A program made the position numbers and the translations under genes. Below are positions 18,768 to 28,775 of a stretch of 64,000 nt of DNA, one piece after another; the stretch's first letter is position 1; the number at the start of each line of letters is the position of its first letter. The notes beneath the pieces were generated by a model. That model had not been told where the DNA came from. It was given only the letters and a program-made list of their open reading frames with translations, and did no database searches. The stretch comes from Pantoea eucalypti (lineage in GTDB: Bacteria; Pseudomonadota; Gammaproteobacteria; Enterobacterales; Enterobacteriaceae), in assembly GCF_009646115.1 (NCBI RefSeq), contig NZ_CP045720.1, forward strand, positions 1,364,001 through 1,428,000. The letters run 5' to 3'.

Positions 18768-19858
18768 GAGCGGCTCCCGAAGTCGATGCGGGGATCGACC
18801 AGCGTATAAGTCAGATCGCTGAGGATATTCATCAGCAGACCGATCAGCGTGAAAATATAGAGCGTGCCAAACATCACCGGGTAGTCGCGTTGCAATGTCG
18901 CGTCATAGCCGAGCAGCCCAAGCCCGTTGAGCGAAAACATCACTTCGATGAGTACCGAACTGGTAAAGAACATGCTGATAAACGTGGCCGGAAAGCTGGC
19001 GATCACCAGCAGCATCGCATTGCGAAACACATGATGATAGAGAATGCGTCGCTCTGGCACCCCTTTGGCGCGCGCGGTCACCACATAGAGTTTGCGGATC
19101 TCGTCCAGAAAGGCGTTTTTGGTCAGCATGGTCAGCGTGGCGAAGCCGCCGATCACTGTCGCCAGCACCGGCAGAGCGATATGCCAGAAGTAGTCCAGCA
19201 CTTTGCCATACCAGGGCAGTGTATCGTGCTGCGCAGAGGTGAGCCCACGCAGCGGAAACCAGTCGAGATAGCTGCCACCGGCAAACAGCACAATCAGCAT
19301 GATGCCGAACAGAAAGGCCGGAATAGAGTAGCCGATGATAATAAAGGCGCTGCTCCAGACATCAAAGGCGCTGCCATTGCGCACCGCTTTGCGGATCCCC
19401 AGTGGAATCGACACCAGATAAATAATCAGGGTGCTCCAGAGTCCCAGGCTGATCGAGACTGGCAGGCTCTCTTTGATCAGCCCGATCACCGAGGCGCTGC
19501 GAAACAGGCTGTCGCCAAAATCCAGACGCAGGTAATTCCACAGCATCTCGCCGTAGCGCTGCCAGAGAGGTTTATCGAAGCCGTAACGCTTTTTAATCTC
19601 AGCAATCACTTCAGGATCCAGCCCGCGTGCGCCACGATACTGATTATCGCCAGGATTAATGTGACTGAAGCTGGCGCGTGAACTGGCGCTCTCCGCCCCG
19701 CTGCCGGGCAGGCCGGTTGTCTGACCAAACTCAATATTTGCCAGCGCCTGATCGACCGGGCCGCCGGGCGCGATTTGCACGATAAAAAAATTAAGCGTGA
19801 TGATCGCCCACAAGGTCGGGATAATCAGCAGCAGTCTGCGCAGAAAGTAAGCGGCCAA
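18764..19858 (-). CDS. yejB: Peptide ABC importer permease YejB
   Basis: A DppB/OppB-type permease of 364 residues, with a membrane span at the N-terminus ([19 protein letters not shown]) and five more in the C-terminal BPD_transp_1 domain. The coupling motif is [23 protein letters not shown] periplasmic insertion of about 60 residues ([19 protein letters not shown] region) is typical of YejB and longer than in DppB. It lies 11 bases after yejA. Confidence 0.95.
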   Translation of the reverse strand: MAAYFLRRLLLIIPTLWAIITLNFFIVQIAPGGPVDQALANIEFGQTTGLPGSGAESASSRASFSHINPGDNQYRGARGLDPEVIAEIKKRYGFDKPLWQRYGEMLWNYLRLDFGDSLFRSASVIGLIKESLPVSISLGLWSTLIIYLVSIPLGIRKAVRNGSAFDVWSSAFIIIGYSIPAFLFGIMLIVLFAGGSYLDWFPLRGLTSAQHDTLPWYGKVLDYFWHIALPVLATVIGGFATLTMLTKNAFLDEIRKLYVVTARAKGVPERRILYHHVFRNAMLLVIASFPATFISMFFTSSVLIEVMFSLNGLGLLGYDATLQRDYPVMFGTLYIFTLIGLLMNILSDLTYTLVDPRIDFGSRS

Positions 19859-19869
19859 CGGTGATCTCC

Positions 19870-21678
19870 TTAGCGTTTACTGGCCGGCAGGCGTCCGGCT
19901 TTGTTTGTGTCGTACCACCAGTTTTCCAGCCCTGTACTGTAGGCGGGCTTGCGTGCAGGGTGAGAAAACTTATCCCAGTATGCCAGCCGCTGTTCAGCGT
20001 TGTACCACATTGGGATCATATAGGCATTCCACAGCAGCACCCGATCCAGCGCCTGTGCCAGCGGACGAAGTTCAGCAGGATCGTCCTGATGCGCCACAAT
20101 CTGTTTCACAAAGTGATCCACTATCGGATCTTTAACCCGCGCACTGTTCCACGACGAATTGATGTAGTCGGAGTGCCAGAGGATCTGCAGGCTGGACGTC
20201 GGGATGGGCATCGCTGAATAGGCGGTGGCAATCATATCGTAGTCACCTTCCCGTTTGCGCCGCAGATACTGCGAGCTGTCGATCTGCCGCAGATTCAGCG
20301 TAATGCCAAGCCGCGAAAGATTGTGCTGCAGCGGGAGTGCCCAGTCGATGTCAGAACCGCTGCGTAACAGCAACTCTGCGGTGAACGGCTGACCGGTTTT
20401 ATCATTGACCAGGCGGCGATTTTTAATCTGCCAGCCCGCCTGTTTTAACAGGTCAAATGCGGTTAACAGACTGGCGCGGTCATAGCCGCTGCCATCCGTT
20501 TTTTGTGGCTGATAGGGCTGGCTGAACAGCTCTGGCGGCAGTTGTGCGCGCCAGGGTTCAAGCAGCGCCCGTTGCTGTGCATCCGGCACACCACTGGCAG
20601 CATACTCCGTGTTCTGGAAATAGCTGCTGGCGCGATGCCAGGCTCCGTAGTAAAGCGCTTTGTTCATCCACTCGAAATCGAACATCAGTGAGATAGCCTG
20701 ACGCACGCGTCGATCCTGAAACAGCGGTTTTTCATTGTTAAATGCCAGCCAGCGGGTATCAATAGCAGCGTCATTGGGCATAGTCTCTTTGACGATGCTG
20801 CCATCGTCGAAATGGCGGCCGCGATACTGGGTGGCCCATTTCTTCGCCGAAGTCTCTTCACGCCAGTCGAAAGCGCCAGCCTTAAAGGCCTCAAACGCCA
20901 CATTGTCATCCAGATAGTAGTCATAGCGCATGCGATCAAAATTAAAACGTCCGCGGTTTACCGGCAGATCGGCGGCCCAGTAATCTTTTACCCGGCTGAA
21001 CTCAATAAACTGGCCCAGCTTCCAGCGGATAATGCGATAGGGTCCGCTCGACAACGGCGGTGCGCTTAACGGTTCATTAAACTTTTTATCGTGCCAGAAT
21101 GACTCGGCGATCACCGGCAGCGTCAGTAATCCAAGCAGCAGGTCTTTATCCGGCTTCTGTGCTTCTATACGCACTTTGAGGTCGTTCAGCGCTTTTACGC
21201 TAACGCCACGGTAGGCGACGCGGAACTGGGGCACGCCCTCAGTCATGAATTTTTCAAAGGTGAACGCCACGTCGCGGGCGGTGATCGGTGTGCCATCCTG
21301 GAAGCGGGCGTGGGGATTCATCTGGATCTCGATCCACGAAAAATCGCTGGCATAGCGCGCCGACTCGGCAATCAGCGGATAATAGCTGCCGGGTTCATCG
21401 TCTGAACTGGTGTAAAGCCCGTCATAAAGCGAGCCGGTGTTAATGCCTGGATTGCCGCGTGAGGCATAGCGATTGAAGTTGTCATAGGTACCGATCACCG
21501 CCAGGGTGATGCTGCCCCCTTTGGGCGCGCTGGGGTTGGCATAGTCGTAATGGCTGAAACCGGGCGGATATTTTGCTTCACCAGCCTGGGTGAATGCATA
21601 GCTTTGCTGGACAGAGGCAGCCAGCAGCTGGGCGCTGAGCAGGCCACACAGCAGTATGAGTCCAAAGCGAAACAGCAT
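19870..21678 (-). CDS. yejA: Periplasmic peptide-binding protein YejA
   Basis: Substrate-binding protein of the YejABEF system, 602 residues (E. coli 604), of the SBP_bac_5 family. It has a Sec signal peptide ([18 protein letters not shown]), then [15 protein letters not shown] and the family block [18 protein letters not shown]. It lacks a lipobox, so it is a soluble periplasmic protein. The ATG is preceded by TGGAGGA. First gene of yejABEF; rtn lies 44 bases upstream on the same strand. Confidence 0.95.
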   Translation of the reverse strand: MLFRFGLILLCGLLSAQLLAASVQQSYAFTQAGEAKYPPGFSHYDYANPSAPKGGSITLAVIGTYDNFNRYASRGNPGINTGSLYDGLYTSSDDEPGSYYPLIAESARYASDFSWIEIQMNPHARFQDGTPITARDVAFTFEKFMTEGVPQFRVAYRGVSVKALNDLKVRIEAQKPDKDLLLGLLTLPVIAESFWHDKKFNEPLSAPPLSSGPYRIIRWKLGQFIEFSRVKDYWAADLPVNRGRFNFDRMRYDYYLDDNVAFEAFKAGAFDWREETSAKKWATQYRGRHFDDGSIVKETMPNDAAIDTRWLAFNNEKPLFQDRRVRQAISLMFDFEWMNKALYYGAWHRASSYFQNTEYAASGVPDAQQRALLEPWRAQLPPELFSQPYQPQKTDGSGYDRASLLTAFDLLKQAGWQIKNRRLVNDKTGQPFTAELLLRSGSDIDWALPLQHNLSRLGITLNLRQIDSSQYLRRKREGDYDMIATAYSAMPIPTSSLQILWHSDYINSSWNSARVKDPIVDHFVKQIVAHQDDPAELRPLAQALDRVLLWNAYMIPMWYNAEQRLAYWDKFSHPARKPAYSTGLENWWYDTNKAGRLPASKR

Positions 21679-21722
21679 GATTCCTCCAGTCAGATGTCCG
21701 GGGCGTTTCAGGCCAGGTCATG

Positions 21723-23285
21723 TCAGGCCTTATGACGACGGAAATAGTCTATCAGCGTTTCTGGCCGTAACGGACGGCTAAAGATATAACCCTGCAAATG
21801 CGTTACACCACGATTAATTAACCAGGTGGCCTGCTCACCGGTCTCAACGCCTTCGGCCACACTCTTTAAGTTGAGTTTCTTCGCCAGTTGCAACACGGAA
21901 TCCAGAACCGGTGAGGTCAGGGTGTCTGTACCGATGCTCTGAACAAAACCGCGATCGATTTTGAGGTAATCAAAGTCATAACGTTCCAGATAGATTAACG
22001 CGCTATGCCCGGTACCAAAATCATCAATAGCAATATGAATCTGCTGCTGATGCAGCCAGTCAAACAGTTCTCCGACGTTTTCATCCCGCACCATGGCTCG
22101 CTCAGTAATCTCAAACACATAGTTAAAGTGTCCCGCAGGCATGGTATCAAGCCAGTGCAGCACATCCTGACGGAAACCACTGTCAGCCAGATGCAGGGGC
22201 GAAATGTTGAGACTCAGGCTGGCATGACGGGGAATGGTATGACACAGCAGATGTGCATCACGGGAAACCAGCTGAAACAGATGCCGCGTCAGCGGAATAA
22301 TCAGATTCTGTGATTCTGCAAAATGAATAAAGACATCGGGCGGAACCGGGCCTTTCGTCGGGTGAGTCCAGCGTAATAATGCTTCCATACCATAAGGCTG
22401 GCCATCATGAGACGTCACCAGCGGCTGATACTCAACGTGAAACTCGCCGCGTTTCATGGCCCGAATCAGCTCTCTGCCGGGACGCTGATACACCGACAAC
22501 AGTAGCCACCATCCCCCTGCAAACAGCAGCGACAGCAACAGGCCACTTAGCAGGATAGTTTGATAGTCGCTGACTGCCAGAGTAGAGCCGTACACGACAA
22601 ACTGGAGCGGATACCCTGTCAGCGCCTGCTGGTGCAGGGGCGTCGGCAGGTTTTTATTCTCAATGAGGCCGGACTGCCAGCTGGTTAAGGCGCTGCGCTG
22701 TGCCATGAGTGCCATGCCGGTGATTTCCGGTCGCCGGGACGCCAGCAGCTGATAAGGCGCGAGAGTGATATTGAGCGTCGCGAAAACGCCTGACTGCAGG
22801 CTGCCTGGATTTTTGATCCACAAGGCCAGCACCGGTTTATTCGGCTGCAACGGCGTGCCTGGCATCAGTTGCAGGTCGGTATCGCGAGAAATGTCACTGT
22901 GCGGCGCAATCACATTAAGTGGCAGACTAAAACTGCCGGTCGCTGACGAGCAAAAGGCTGTACCGTTATCAACCAGCAGAATGGCGCGAAGGTTTCCGGC
23001 AAAGGCGGCGCGTGAGGTCAGTTCACGATCTATGTTATGGCAGGCAGTGTGGGTAAACGGAAGCAGGGGAGTGAGAGTGCTGTTAATCAAAGTGGAGAGC
23101 GTTTGCTGCAATGCCGTGCGACTGTTCTCCAGCAGTTGCTGATGCTGCCGTTCGCGCTTCTGCCAGGTCTGGTGAAAAGAGAGTACGGCGAACAAAAGAA
23201 AGAATAAGCCGCCAGCCATCGCGCTACTGCATGCGATACGGCGAGGAGTAGTGTCACGGCGCCGTAGTGCCCCCGACAATGGCAT
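21723..23285 (-). CDS. rtn: Cyclic-di-GMP phosphodiesterase with CSS-motif sensor (Rtn/PdeN)
   Basis: This 520-residue membrane protein should hydrolyse cyclic-di-GMP to pGpG. The N-terminus has a transmembrane helix, a periplasmic CSS-motif domain (the CSS tripeptide lies in FCSSATG) flanked by a second helix near residue 235, and then a cytoplasmic EAL domain. EAL landmarks are MEALLRW, the SLNISPLHL metal-binding block, AIDDFGTG and LKSVAEGVET, all apparently intact, so it is probably active. An ATG 13 codons upstream is in frame, but the one at 23285 has CAGGAG at ideal spacing. The CSS domain is known to respond to periplasmic redox state through DsbA/DsbB. Confidence 0.92.
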   Translation of the reverse strand: MPLSGALRRRDTTPRRIACSSAMAGGLFFLLFAVLSFHQTWQKRERQHQQLLENSRTALQQTLSTLINSTLTPLLPFTHTACHNIDRELTSRAAFAGNLRAILLVDNGTAFCSSATGSFSLPLNVIAPHSDISRDTDLQLMPGTPLQPNKPVLALWIKNPGSLQSGVFATLNITLAPYQLLASRRPEITGMALMAQRSALTSWQSGLIENKNLPTPLHQQALTGYPLQFVVYGSTLAVSDYQTILLSGLLLSLLFAGGWWLLLSVYQRPGRELIRAMKRGEFHVEYQPLVTSHDGQPYGMEALLRWTHPTKGPVPPDVFIHFAESQNLIIPLTRHLFQLVSRDAHLLCHTIPRHASLSLNISPLHLADSGFRQDVLHWLDTMPAGHFNYVFEITERAMVRDENVGELFDWLHQQQIHIAIDDFGTGHSALIYLERYDFDYLKIDRGFVQSIGTDTLTSPVLDSVLQLAKKLNLKSVAEGVETGEQATWLINRGVTHLQGYIFSRPLRPETLIDYFRRHKA

Positions 23286-23434
23286 GAGGTGCTCCTGATA
23301 AATTATTATTATGTTATTGCGCACGACTGCTTCGGTTTAAGCGACCGAGAATATAACGAGAGAGTCTGAAATGTCTCGTTATTTATCTGAAATACAATGC
23401 TTTTATCTGATAAAAATCTGCCTGCCATCTTCAG

Positions 23435-23466
23435 GCACGAAAAAAAACGCTGCACAGGCAGCGTTT
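23435..23466 (-). terminator. Terminator of mepS
   Basis: A 9-bp perfect stem AAACGCTGC / GCAGCGTTT with a 4-base loop (23445-23453 with 23458-23466), ending in a run of T residues on the minus strand. A strong intrinsic terminator. Confidence 0.88.
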
Positions 23467-23501
23467 CTTGTTCTCTGGCGAGAGAAAATCGAAGGTGATA
23501 A

Positions 23502-24077
23502 TCAGGTCGGGTTACGACTTAATACACGACGCCCTTCACGGTAACGCTTTTTCCAGTAGTCATCATTGAGACTGGAGATCATCACGCCACTGCTGGTAGA
23601 TGCATGAACAAAGTTATCGTTACCCAGGTAAATGCCCACGTGGCGGCCCGTTGAACCGGCACGGAACATCACCAGATCGCCAGGGCGTAATTTACTGCGG
23701 GTGATCTCTTTGCCTGTGTCTTGTTGCTCAGAGGTAGAACGAGGTAATTCTAAGCCAAACTGATCGCGGAAGGTGCGTTGTACAAAGGCGGAACAATCGA
23801 TCCCGCGTTTGGTATCGCCACCGAGGCGATAGCGCACACCTTTCCAGACGGCGTATTGTTCCATGATGCGCGACTTAACATCGACGTTACGCACCATTTC
23901 TTCAAACTCATCCTGAGACGCCTGAAGTAAAAAACCATTGTGGTTGTTAACTTCATGATTCTCGTTATTCGCGTTTTGACTGCTATGGGTACTGCTACAA
24001 GCTGAGAGGAGTGTGGCTAGCGCCAATGCGGGCACGATCCGCATTATATATCTCAGTATTGGTTGAGACTTGACCAT
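23502..24077 (-). CDS. mepS: Murein DD-endopeptidase MepS (Spr)
   Basis: MepS is an outer-membrane lipoprotein that cuts D-Ala-mDAP crosslinks so that new peptidoglycan can be inserted. The 191-residue protein (E. coli 188) has a lipoprotein signal ending LLSACSS (cysteine 27) and a C-terminal NlpC/P60 domain. The catalytic cysteine sits in GIDCSAFVQ, the histidine in RHVGIYLG, and the third residue in NFVHAST. The linker just after the lipid anchor is asparagine-rich and differs from E. coli. In E. coli MepS is controlled by NlpI-Prc proteolysis. Confidence 0.96.
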   Translation of the reverse strand: MVKSQPILRYIMRIVPALALATLLSACSSTHSSQNANNENHEVNNHNGFLLQASQDEFEEMVRNVDVKSRIMEQYAVWKGVRYRLGGDTKRGIDCSAFVQRTFRDQFGLELPRSTSEQQDTGKEITRSKLRPGDLVMFRAGSTGRHVGIYLGNDNFVHASTSSGVMISSLNDDYWKKRYREGRRVLSRNPT

Positions 24078-24589
24078 TATTCGGGTTTTCCTTCGATTTC
24101 CTTACGACAAAATTGTCGCCAGCCAGATGACAAAACAGGGAGATTAATAAGCGAAACAGGCTAAGACAAATCCTTAATTACTAAAATGTGTTAATGGACA
24201 CACTTTAACGGTAAAAAATCTGAATTTTCTGCCGCTGTAGTCTCACTGCGACTGAGGTTAACTGATTACAGACGCCGTGGCGAGTGCTTTTAATCAATTT
24301 CATATAGGTTTTTTTGATGAGAATCAAACTGTAACACACTGACTATTTTAGAGACAATTGTGGGGAAATAATGGTGAGAACAGGGGATGAAAGGGAGGTC
24401 AATTCGGGGCATAGCCTGCTGTTTCAGTGTTTTCTTAATTGACAGCCTGGTGTGAAGACCCGTTAACGCGTAAGCCGGGTCATAACCTTTTCTTTTCGTG
24501 AATTTAATTAGCAGCCTAATAGTGAGGGGCTGTTTTTTATAAGCGCGGGCGGTTATGAACCTGGCGGGTAAACCGACCGCGCTTAACAT
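24078..24589. other. Intergenic region between mepS and lpxT
   Basis: AT-rich stretch that should carry the mepS promoter (minus strand) and the lpxT 3' end. I see a weak hairpin GACCCG / CGGGTC with a 13-base loop (24457-24481), possibly a poor terminator for lpxT. A minus-strand open frame at 24290-24589 has no protein-like composition or start signal, so I do not call it. Nothing else is identified. Confidence 0.4.
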
Positions 24590-25297
24590 TTACATCACGG
24601 GCTTATATTTACCCGGTAATTTGCGATAAAACCAGTTAACCAATACGTCACTCGCTGGTGTTAATAGCCACCAGCTCAGTCCGACTAAAACGACCGACAG
24701 TGAACCGACGGCAATATCGGTAAACCAGTGCGCGCCCGCCATGACGCGCGGCAGTGAAAATATCACCACAATAGCGGCGGCAACGATAAAACGGCTGAAA
24801 CCAAAATAACGCCAGATAAAGCAGGCGAAGATGATCAGCATCATACCGTGGTCCCCAGGGAAACTGTCTTTTGAGGCATCTTTAGCGGGAATACCGGTTA
24901 ATTCACTGACGCGATAAACGTGATCAAAGAATCGCGTCGGACTCGAGTGTTTCACGGGCAATAAATGGCCCAGCTGATTAAGCACCACGGCGGTTAACAA
25001 CATGGTGATACCAATGGCCAGCATCCGACGCCTGGCCTCTGGCGTTTCCTGCCGCCAGATCGACAGATAAAGCAGACCCATCGCCAGCAGGGATACCGCA
25101 TCAAAACCACGAAAATTGGTGATAGCGACGATCAGCGCGAAGAGCGGATGAGTGCCCATCTGATTATTGAAGCCAAAGAAAACAGATTTATCGATGCCAA
25201 ACCAGAAACCGTGTTCAGGCGGCAAATACCAGGAAAGAAACAGCACTATGCCCAGTGCATTGAGCAGCAGGATAGTAATAAGGCGGGTTACGCGCAT
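24590..25297 (-). CDS. lpxT: Lipid A 1-diphosphate synthase LpxT (YeiU)
   Basis: LpxT transfers a phosphate from undecaprenyl diphosphate to the 1-phosphate of lipid A on the periplasmic face, also recycling the carrier lipid. The 235-residue PAP2-family protein (E. coli 237) has about six transmembrane helices. The three phosphatase motifs are visible: K-x6-R/P as PVKHSSPTRFF, DSFPGDHGM, and GAHWFTDIAVG. In Salmonella and E. coli activity is inhibited by the PmrAB-controlled peptide PmrR; I see no pmrR in this window. Confidence 0.92.
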   Translation of the reverse strand: MRVTRLITILLLNALGIVLFLSWYLPPEHGFWFGIDKSVFFGFNNQMGTHPLFALIVAITNFRGFDAVSLLAMGLLYLSIWRQETPEARRRMLAIGITMLLTAVVLNQLGHLLPVKHSSPTRFFDHVYRVSELTGIPAKDASKDSFPGDHGMMLIIFACFIWRYFGFSRFIVAAAIVVIFSLPRVMAGAHWFTDIAVGSLSVVLVGLSWWLLTPASDVLVNWFYRKLPGKYKPVM

Positions 25298-25339
25298 AAT
25301 TAAAACTCATTAAAAAAATAACCGCCGACAATACCTGTC

Positions 25340-26308
25340 TTAGCGTAAACGGCACTTCAACAATGCCGATTGTAGCTGATTCCAGTCGACCTGCTGAGAA
25401 TGGATGATCTCAATACGGCTATCGGGCGGCAGTGAGGTGAATGTCTCACTTTGCAACTCTTTTGCCTGGCAGTTAATACGCATTGTGCCTTCTGGCGTGC
25501 GCATTACCCCTTTAATGCGATCGACCGCTGCCAGCCGGACCCACTCCAGCAGCGCATCGCGGCTAAACAGCGTGTCAGCATCAAACAGCCAGCCGCAGGC
25601 GCTATAGCCCTGGCCGTGGTTCAGCGCCCGACGCCATCGCGCCTCGCCATCCAGTCGTAATGCCGCCAGACCGCTGGTCGGGGGCGACGAATGATAGTGA
25701 TGCGGCGCAGGGAGGTCGCGCGGCAGATAAGGGGCATCAAGCAGGGAAAGGGGGACTTGACCGAATTCGGTCTGTATCAGAGGACGAGCAGGCTGCATCT
25801 GCTGCTGCCAGTCAGCCAGGCGCTGACGGTCCTCTTCGCTCCAGCAGTCGCGCTTATTAGCAATAATAATGTCGGCGGCAGCGAGTTGATCGCGAAAGTT
25901 TTCATTGGCAACAATACGCGGCTCAGCCAGTTGACGAGCATCCAGCAGCGTCAGAGTGGCGTTCAGTTGCAGCCACGCCTGATACACCGGCGCACTTAAC
26001 ATCTGCAACACCTGACGCGGATGGCCCAGACCCGTTGGCTCAATCAGCAGTCGGTCGGGCTTGCTCTTCAGCAGCATATTCAGCCCAACCTGCATCGGCA
26101 GACCGTTAACGCAGCACAGGCAGCCGCCGGGAATCTCCTTCAGCGTGGCACCGCGATCGGCCAGCAGGGCTCCGTCGATCCCAATCTCGCCAAATTCATT
26201 GACCAGCACTGCCCACTTTTCTCCTGCGGGCCGCGCTGCCAGCAGATGGCAGAGCAGCGTGGTTTTGCCGCTGCCCAAAAAACCGGTAATCAGATTAACG
26301 CGTGTCAT
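25340..26308 (-). CDS. yeiR: Zinc-binding COG0523 GTPase YeiR
   Basis: A metallochaperone-type G3E GTPase of 322 residues (E. coli YeiR 328). It has a P-loop GFLGSGKTT at 9-17, the metal-binding CxCC motif in GGCLCCVNG (cysteines 63, 65, 66), EPTGLGHP, and NKRDC as the base-recognition motif; the CobW C-terminal domain follows. E. coli YeiR binds zinc and hydrolyses GTP. The open frame extends 43 codons upstream, but MTRVNLITGFLG matches the E. coli start and GGGGGCG precedes it. A Zur-type palindrome lies just upstream (26336-26358), suggesting zinc-starvation control. Confidence 0.93.
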   Translation of the reverse strand: MTRVNLITGFLGSGKTTLLCHLLAARPAGEKWAVLVNEFGEIGIDGALLADRGATLKEIPGGCLCCVNGLPMQVGLNMLLKSKPDRLLIEPTGLGHPRQVLQMLSAPVYQAWLQLNATLTLLDARQLAEPRIVANENFRDQLAAADIIIANKRDCWSEEDRQRLADWQQQMQPARPLIQTEFGQVPLSLLDAPYLPRDLPAPHHYHSSPPTSGLAALRLDGEARWRRALNHGQGYSACGWLFDADTLFSRDALLEWVRLAAVDRIKGVMRTPEGTMRINCQAKELQSETFTSLPPDSRIEIIHSQQVDWNQLQSALLKCRLR

Positions 26309-26335
26309 GGGACGCCCCCGCCAGAAAATAACGCA

Positions 26336-26358
26336 ATAGTGTAATACTATAACATTAT
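26336..26358 (-). promoter_or_regulatory. Candidate Zur box upstream of yeiR
   Basis: The core TGTAATACTATAACA (26340-26354) matches the enterobacterial Zur core TGTTATANTATAACA at all but one position and is palindromic around base 26347. Its edge is about 30 bases before the yeiR ATG, a position suited to promoter blocking. The outer arms match the consensus less well. Confidence 0.6.
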
Positions 26359-26381
26359 CGCGATCAGCAGCAGGCTGGCGG

Positions 26382-26954
26382 TTAGTCAGCGCGGCCCATG
26401 TAACGGCGTTCAGCGATATGGATGCGGATGCGGTCACCGTTGCTCAAATATTCCGGAACCTGAATAGAGAGGCCTGTGCTCATTCCGGCTGGTTTGGTAC
26501 GGGCGCTGGCGGAGGCCCCTTTAATGCCTGGTGAAGTATCCACGATCTCCATATCCACGGTTTGTGGCAGTTCCAGCGCCAGTACCTGACCCTCCATCGT
26601 CAGCACGTGAATGCCAGGGATGCCGCCTTCAGGGATAAACAGCAGCTCTTCTTCGATCTGCTCCTGCTTAAAGGAGTAAGGGGTGTAATCCTCATCATCC
26701 ATGAAAATATATTCGTCACCATCTATATAAGAGAAGGTGACGCTGCGACGGCTGAGCGAAATCGCATCAATAATCTCGTCGCCTTTGAACCGCTCTTCAA
26801 CTTTTAAACCGGTGCGGACATCGGTAAAGCGCATTTTATACAGGGTGGCAGCACCGCGTGCGCTGGGGCTCTGGACATCAATGTCTTTAACCAGCAGCAG
26901 TTTACCGTTGTGCGTGACGGCCATCCCTTTTTTGATTTCATTGGCTTTTGGCAT
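26382..26954 (-). CDS. yeiP: Elongation factor P-like protein EfpL (YeiP)
   Basis: A 190-residue paralogue of elongation factor P with three beta-barrel domains, same length as E. coli YeiP. EfpL binds the ribosome between P and E sites and relieves stalling at polyproline and some other motifs. The tip loop reads SPSARGAAT, with arginine 33 where EF-P has its modified lysine, so no EpmA-type modification is expected. The C-terminus [10 protein letters not shown] to [16 protein letters not shown] is highly conserved. It lies upstream of yeiR on the same strand, with the Zur-like box between them. Confidence 0.95.
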   Translation of the reverse strand: MPKANEIKKGMAVTHNGKLLLVKDIDVQSPSARGAATLYKMRFTDVRTGLKVEERFKGDEIIDAISLSRRSVTFSYIDGDEYIFMDDEDYTPYSFKQEQIEEELLFIPEGGIPGIHVLTMEGQVLALELPQTVDMEIVDTSPGIKGASASARTKPAGMSTGLSIQVPEYLSNGDRIRIHIAERRYMGRAD

Positions 26955-27117
26955 TGCTGTTCTCGCTATCTTGAGAGTGAAGTGCGCGCAACGTTACGCG
27001 TGCCGGTGAAAACTGGCAATATGGTGGTGGCGAAATTTTATGTCAGGCCGCGGCTTTCATGGCAATTTCTGCCCCGGACTGCTATTGTCGCCGCGACTTT
27101 CTCTGCCGGAGCACAGC

Positions 27118-27372
27118 ATGCAATGCCGTAGCCAGTGCGGTGCCTGTTGTACAGCGCCCTCGATCTCTTCACCCATTCCTGGCATGCCTGACGGCAAGCC
27201 CGCGAACACGCCCTGCGTTCAGCTCGATGACTCACTGCGCTGCAAACTGTTTGGTTCGCCATTGCGTCCTGCCGTCTGCGCAGGCCTGCAGCCTGCATAC
27301 AGCATGTGTGGCAACTCACGCCAGGAGGCGATGACATACTTACTTCAGCTCGAAGCCGATACTACCCCCTGA
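27118..27372 (+). CDS. yeiW: Cysteine-cluster protein YeiW (YkgJ/UPF0153 family)
   Basis: An 84-residue protein, same length as E. coli YeiW, with an N-terminal C-x3-C-x2-CC cluster (cysteines 3, 7, 10, 11) and further cysteines in TPCVQL, LRCKLF and AVCAGL. The spacing is typical of YkgJ-family metal-binding proteins, which may hold zinc or an iron-sulphur cluster. Conserved blocks: [20 protein letters not shown] and CGNSRQEAM. The frame is open further upstream, but the ATG at 27118 has CCGGAG at good spacing and matches E. coli. Function unknown. Confidence 0.9.
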   Translation: MQCRSQCGACCTAPSISSPIPGMPDGKPANTPCVQLDDSLRCKLFGSPLRPAVCAGLQPAYSMCGNSRQEAMTYLLQLEADTTP

Positions 27373-27465
27373 AGCGCTGACGCTGCTGACATTTTCGGTC
27401 CACAGATCTCTGCATTACAGCAACCGCGTCAGCCTGTTCACTTTTTATTCCCCTTAATCCTCCTG

Positions 27466-27487
27466 AAATGTGCGTAACGTCAAAAAT
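27466..27487 (+). promoter_or_regulatory. Possible CRP site upstream of fruB
   Basis: AAATGTGC-N6-TCAAA matches 8 of 10 positions of the TGTGA-N6-TCACA consensus and lies about 160 bases before fruB. CRP activation of the fructose operon is known in enterobacteria. Based on one imperfect match. Confidence 0.4.
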
Positions 27488-27542
27488 CTGTTACGCCGTT
27501 TGCGCATTCTCTTGCCTCCGCAAAATTGCTGTACCACAATCC

Positions 27543-27556
27543 CTGAAACGTTTCAG
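27543..27556 (+). promoter_or_regulatory. Cra (FruR) operator O1
   Basis: CTGAAACGTTTCAG is a perfect palindrome and matches the Cra consensus. Cra represses fruBKA and is released by fructose 1-phosphate. It lies 89 bases before the fruB ATG. Confidence 0.85.
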
Positions 27557-27608
27557 CGGTGACTGCGCCACCTGTTTTCAACAGCATGGCGTAAAAAAAT
27601 CCCCACTG

Positions 27609-27624
27609 GCTGAAACGATTCAAT
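27609..27624 (+). promoter_or_regulatory. Cra (FruR) operator O2
   Basis: GCTGAAACGATTCAAT is a second close Cra match, 66 bases (centre to centre) downstream of O1 and about 20 bases before the fruB ATG. The pairing of two operators ahead of fruB also occurs in E. coli. Confidence 0.8.
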
Positions 27625-27644
27625 CTCAGCAAGCGAGGAGAATT

Positions 27645-28775
27645 ATGTTCCAGCTCGAATTGCAGGCCATCCATACCGGAGCCAGCGCCCAGAATAAAGA
27701 AGAGGCCATTCGTCAGGTTGCTGCCGCGTTAACCGCTGCGGGTAATGTGACGGAAGGCTACGTCAATGGCATGCTGGCCCGCGAACAGCAAACCTCAACG
27801 TTCCTCGGCAACGGCATCGCAATTCCCCATGGCACCACCGATACCCGCGACATGGTCCTGAAAACCGGTGTTCAGGTGTTTCAGTTCCCGCAGGGCATTG
27901 CCTGGGGTGACGATCAGACTGCTTATGTCGCCATCGGGATTGCCGCTAAGTCGGATGAGCATCTGGCGCTGCTGCGTCAGCTGACCCATGTTCTGAGCGA
28001 TGACACCATTGCTGAACAGCTCAAAACCGCCTCTGCTGAAGATCTCCGTGCGTTGCTGATGGGCGAAAAACAGGCCGCCGAGTTCAGCTTCGACACCTCA
28101 TTAATTACGCTCAACGTCGCTGCCAGCGATCTGATCACTCTGCAGGCAATGAATGCTGGCCGGCTGCAGTCCGCGGGTGTGGTGGATGCGAGCTACGTCG
28201 CAGACGTGGTCTCGACGGCTCCGCTGAATCTGGGTCAGGGCATCTGGCTCAGCGACAGCAGCCTCGGCAACCTGCGCAGCGGTGTTGCCATCAGCCGCGC
28301 TGAACATGCATTCGACCATCAGGGCGAATCCGCGGCGCTGTTAATCAGCGTTTCAGCGACCGATGAACGTCCACTGGAAGTGCTGGGTTACCTCAGCGCA
28401 TTACTGCAGCAGAACAAAGCAGATCGCCTGCTTAAAGCGGATGCAGCAGGCGTTTACGCACTGCTGACCAGCGAAGTTGATGAGCAGGCTGAGGTGCTGA
28501 CCGCAGAATTCACTATTCGCAACGAGCATGGTCTCCATGCCCGTCCAGGCACCGCGCTGGTTAGCGTAATCAAGCAGTTCAACTGCGACATCACTGTGAC
28601 CAATCTCGACGGCAGCGGTAAACCTGCTAACGGCCGTAGCCTGATGAAAGTGGTTGCGCTGGGCGTGAAGAAAGGCCATCGCCTGCGCTTTACCGCCAGC
28701 GGTGACGATGCACAGCAGGCGCTGATCGCCATTGAAGAGGCGATCAACAGCGGTCTGGGCGAGGGGGCAGCATGA
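27645..28775 (+). CDS. fruB: Fructose PTS phosphocarrier FruB (IIA-FPr)
   Basis: Diphosphoryl transfer protein of the fructose phosphotransferase system, 376 residues as in E. coli. The N-terminal IIA domain has its phospho-histidine at His62 in AIPHGTTD. A central linker domain follows, and the C-terminal HPr-like (FPr) domain has the active histidine near 298 in GLHARPGT and the PANGRSLM motif. It takes phosphate from enzyme I and passes it to FruA. The ATG at 27645 follows GCGAGGAG; upstream in-frame codons overlap the Cra operators and are not coding. Overlaps fruK by four bases. Confidence 0.97.
   Translation: MFQLELQAIHTGASAQNKEEAIRQVAAALTAAGNVTEGYVNGMLAREQQTSTFLGNGIAIPHGTTDTRDMVLKTGVQVFQFPQGIAWGDDQTAYVAIGIAAKSDEHLALLRQLTHVLSDDTIAEQLKTASAEDLRALLMGEKQAAEFSFDTSLITLNVAASDLITLQAMNAGRLQSAGVVDASYVADVVSTAPLNLGQGIWLSDSSLGNLRSGVAISRAEHAFDHQGESAALLISVSATDERPLEVLGYLSALLQQNKADRLLKADAAGVYALLTSEVDEQAEVLTAEFTIRNEHGLHARPGTALVSVIKQFNCDITVTNLDGSGKPANGRSLMKVVALGVKKGHRLRFTASGDDAQQALIAIEEAINSGLGEGAA

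Noticed and set aside
18890..19681. A 263-codon open frame antisense to yejB.
   Set aside because: Composition is antisense-like and yejB is clearly the real gene.
24290..24589. A 99-codon minus-strand frame between mepS and lpxT.
   Set aside because: Lies in an AT-rich intergenic region, lacks a good start signal and has no protein-like conserved blocks.
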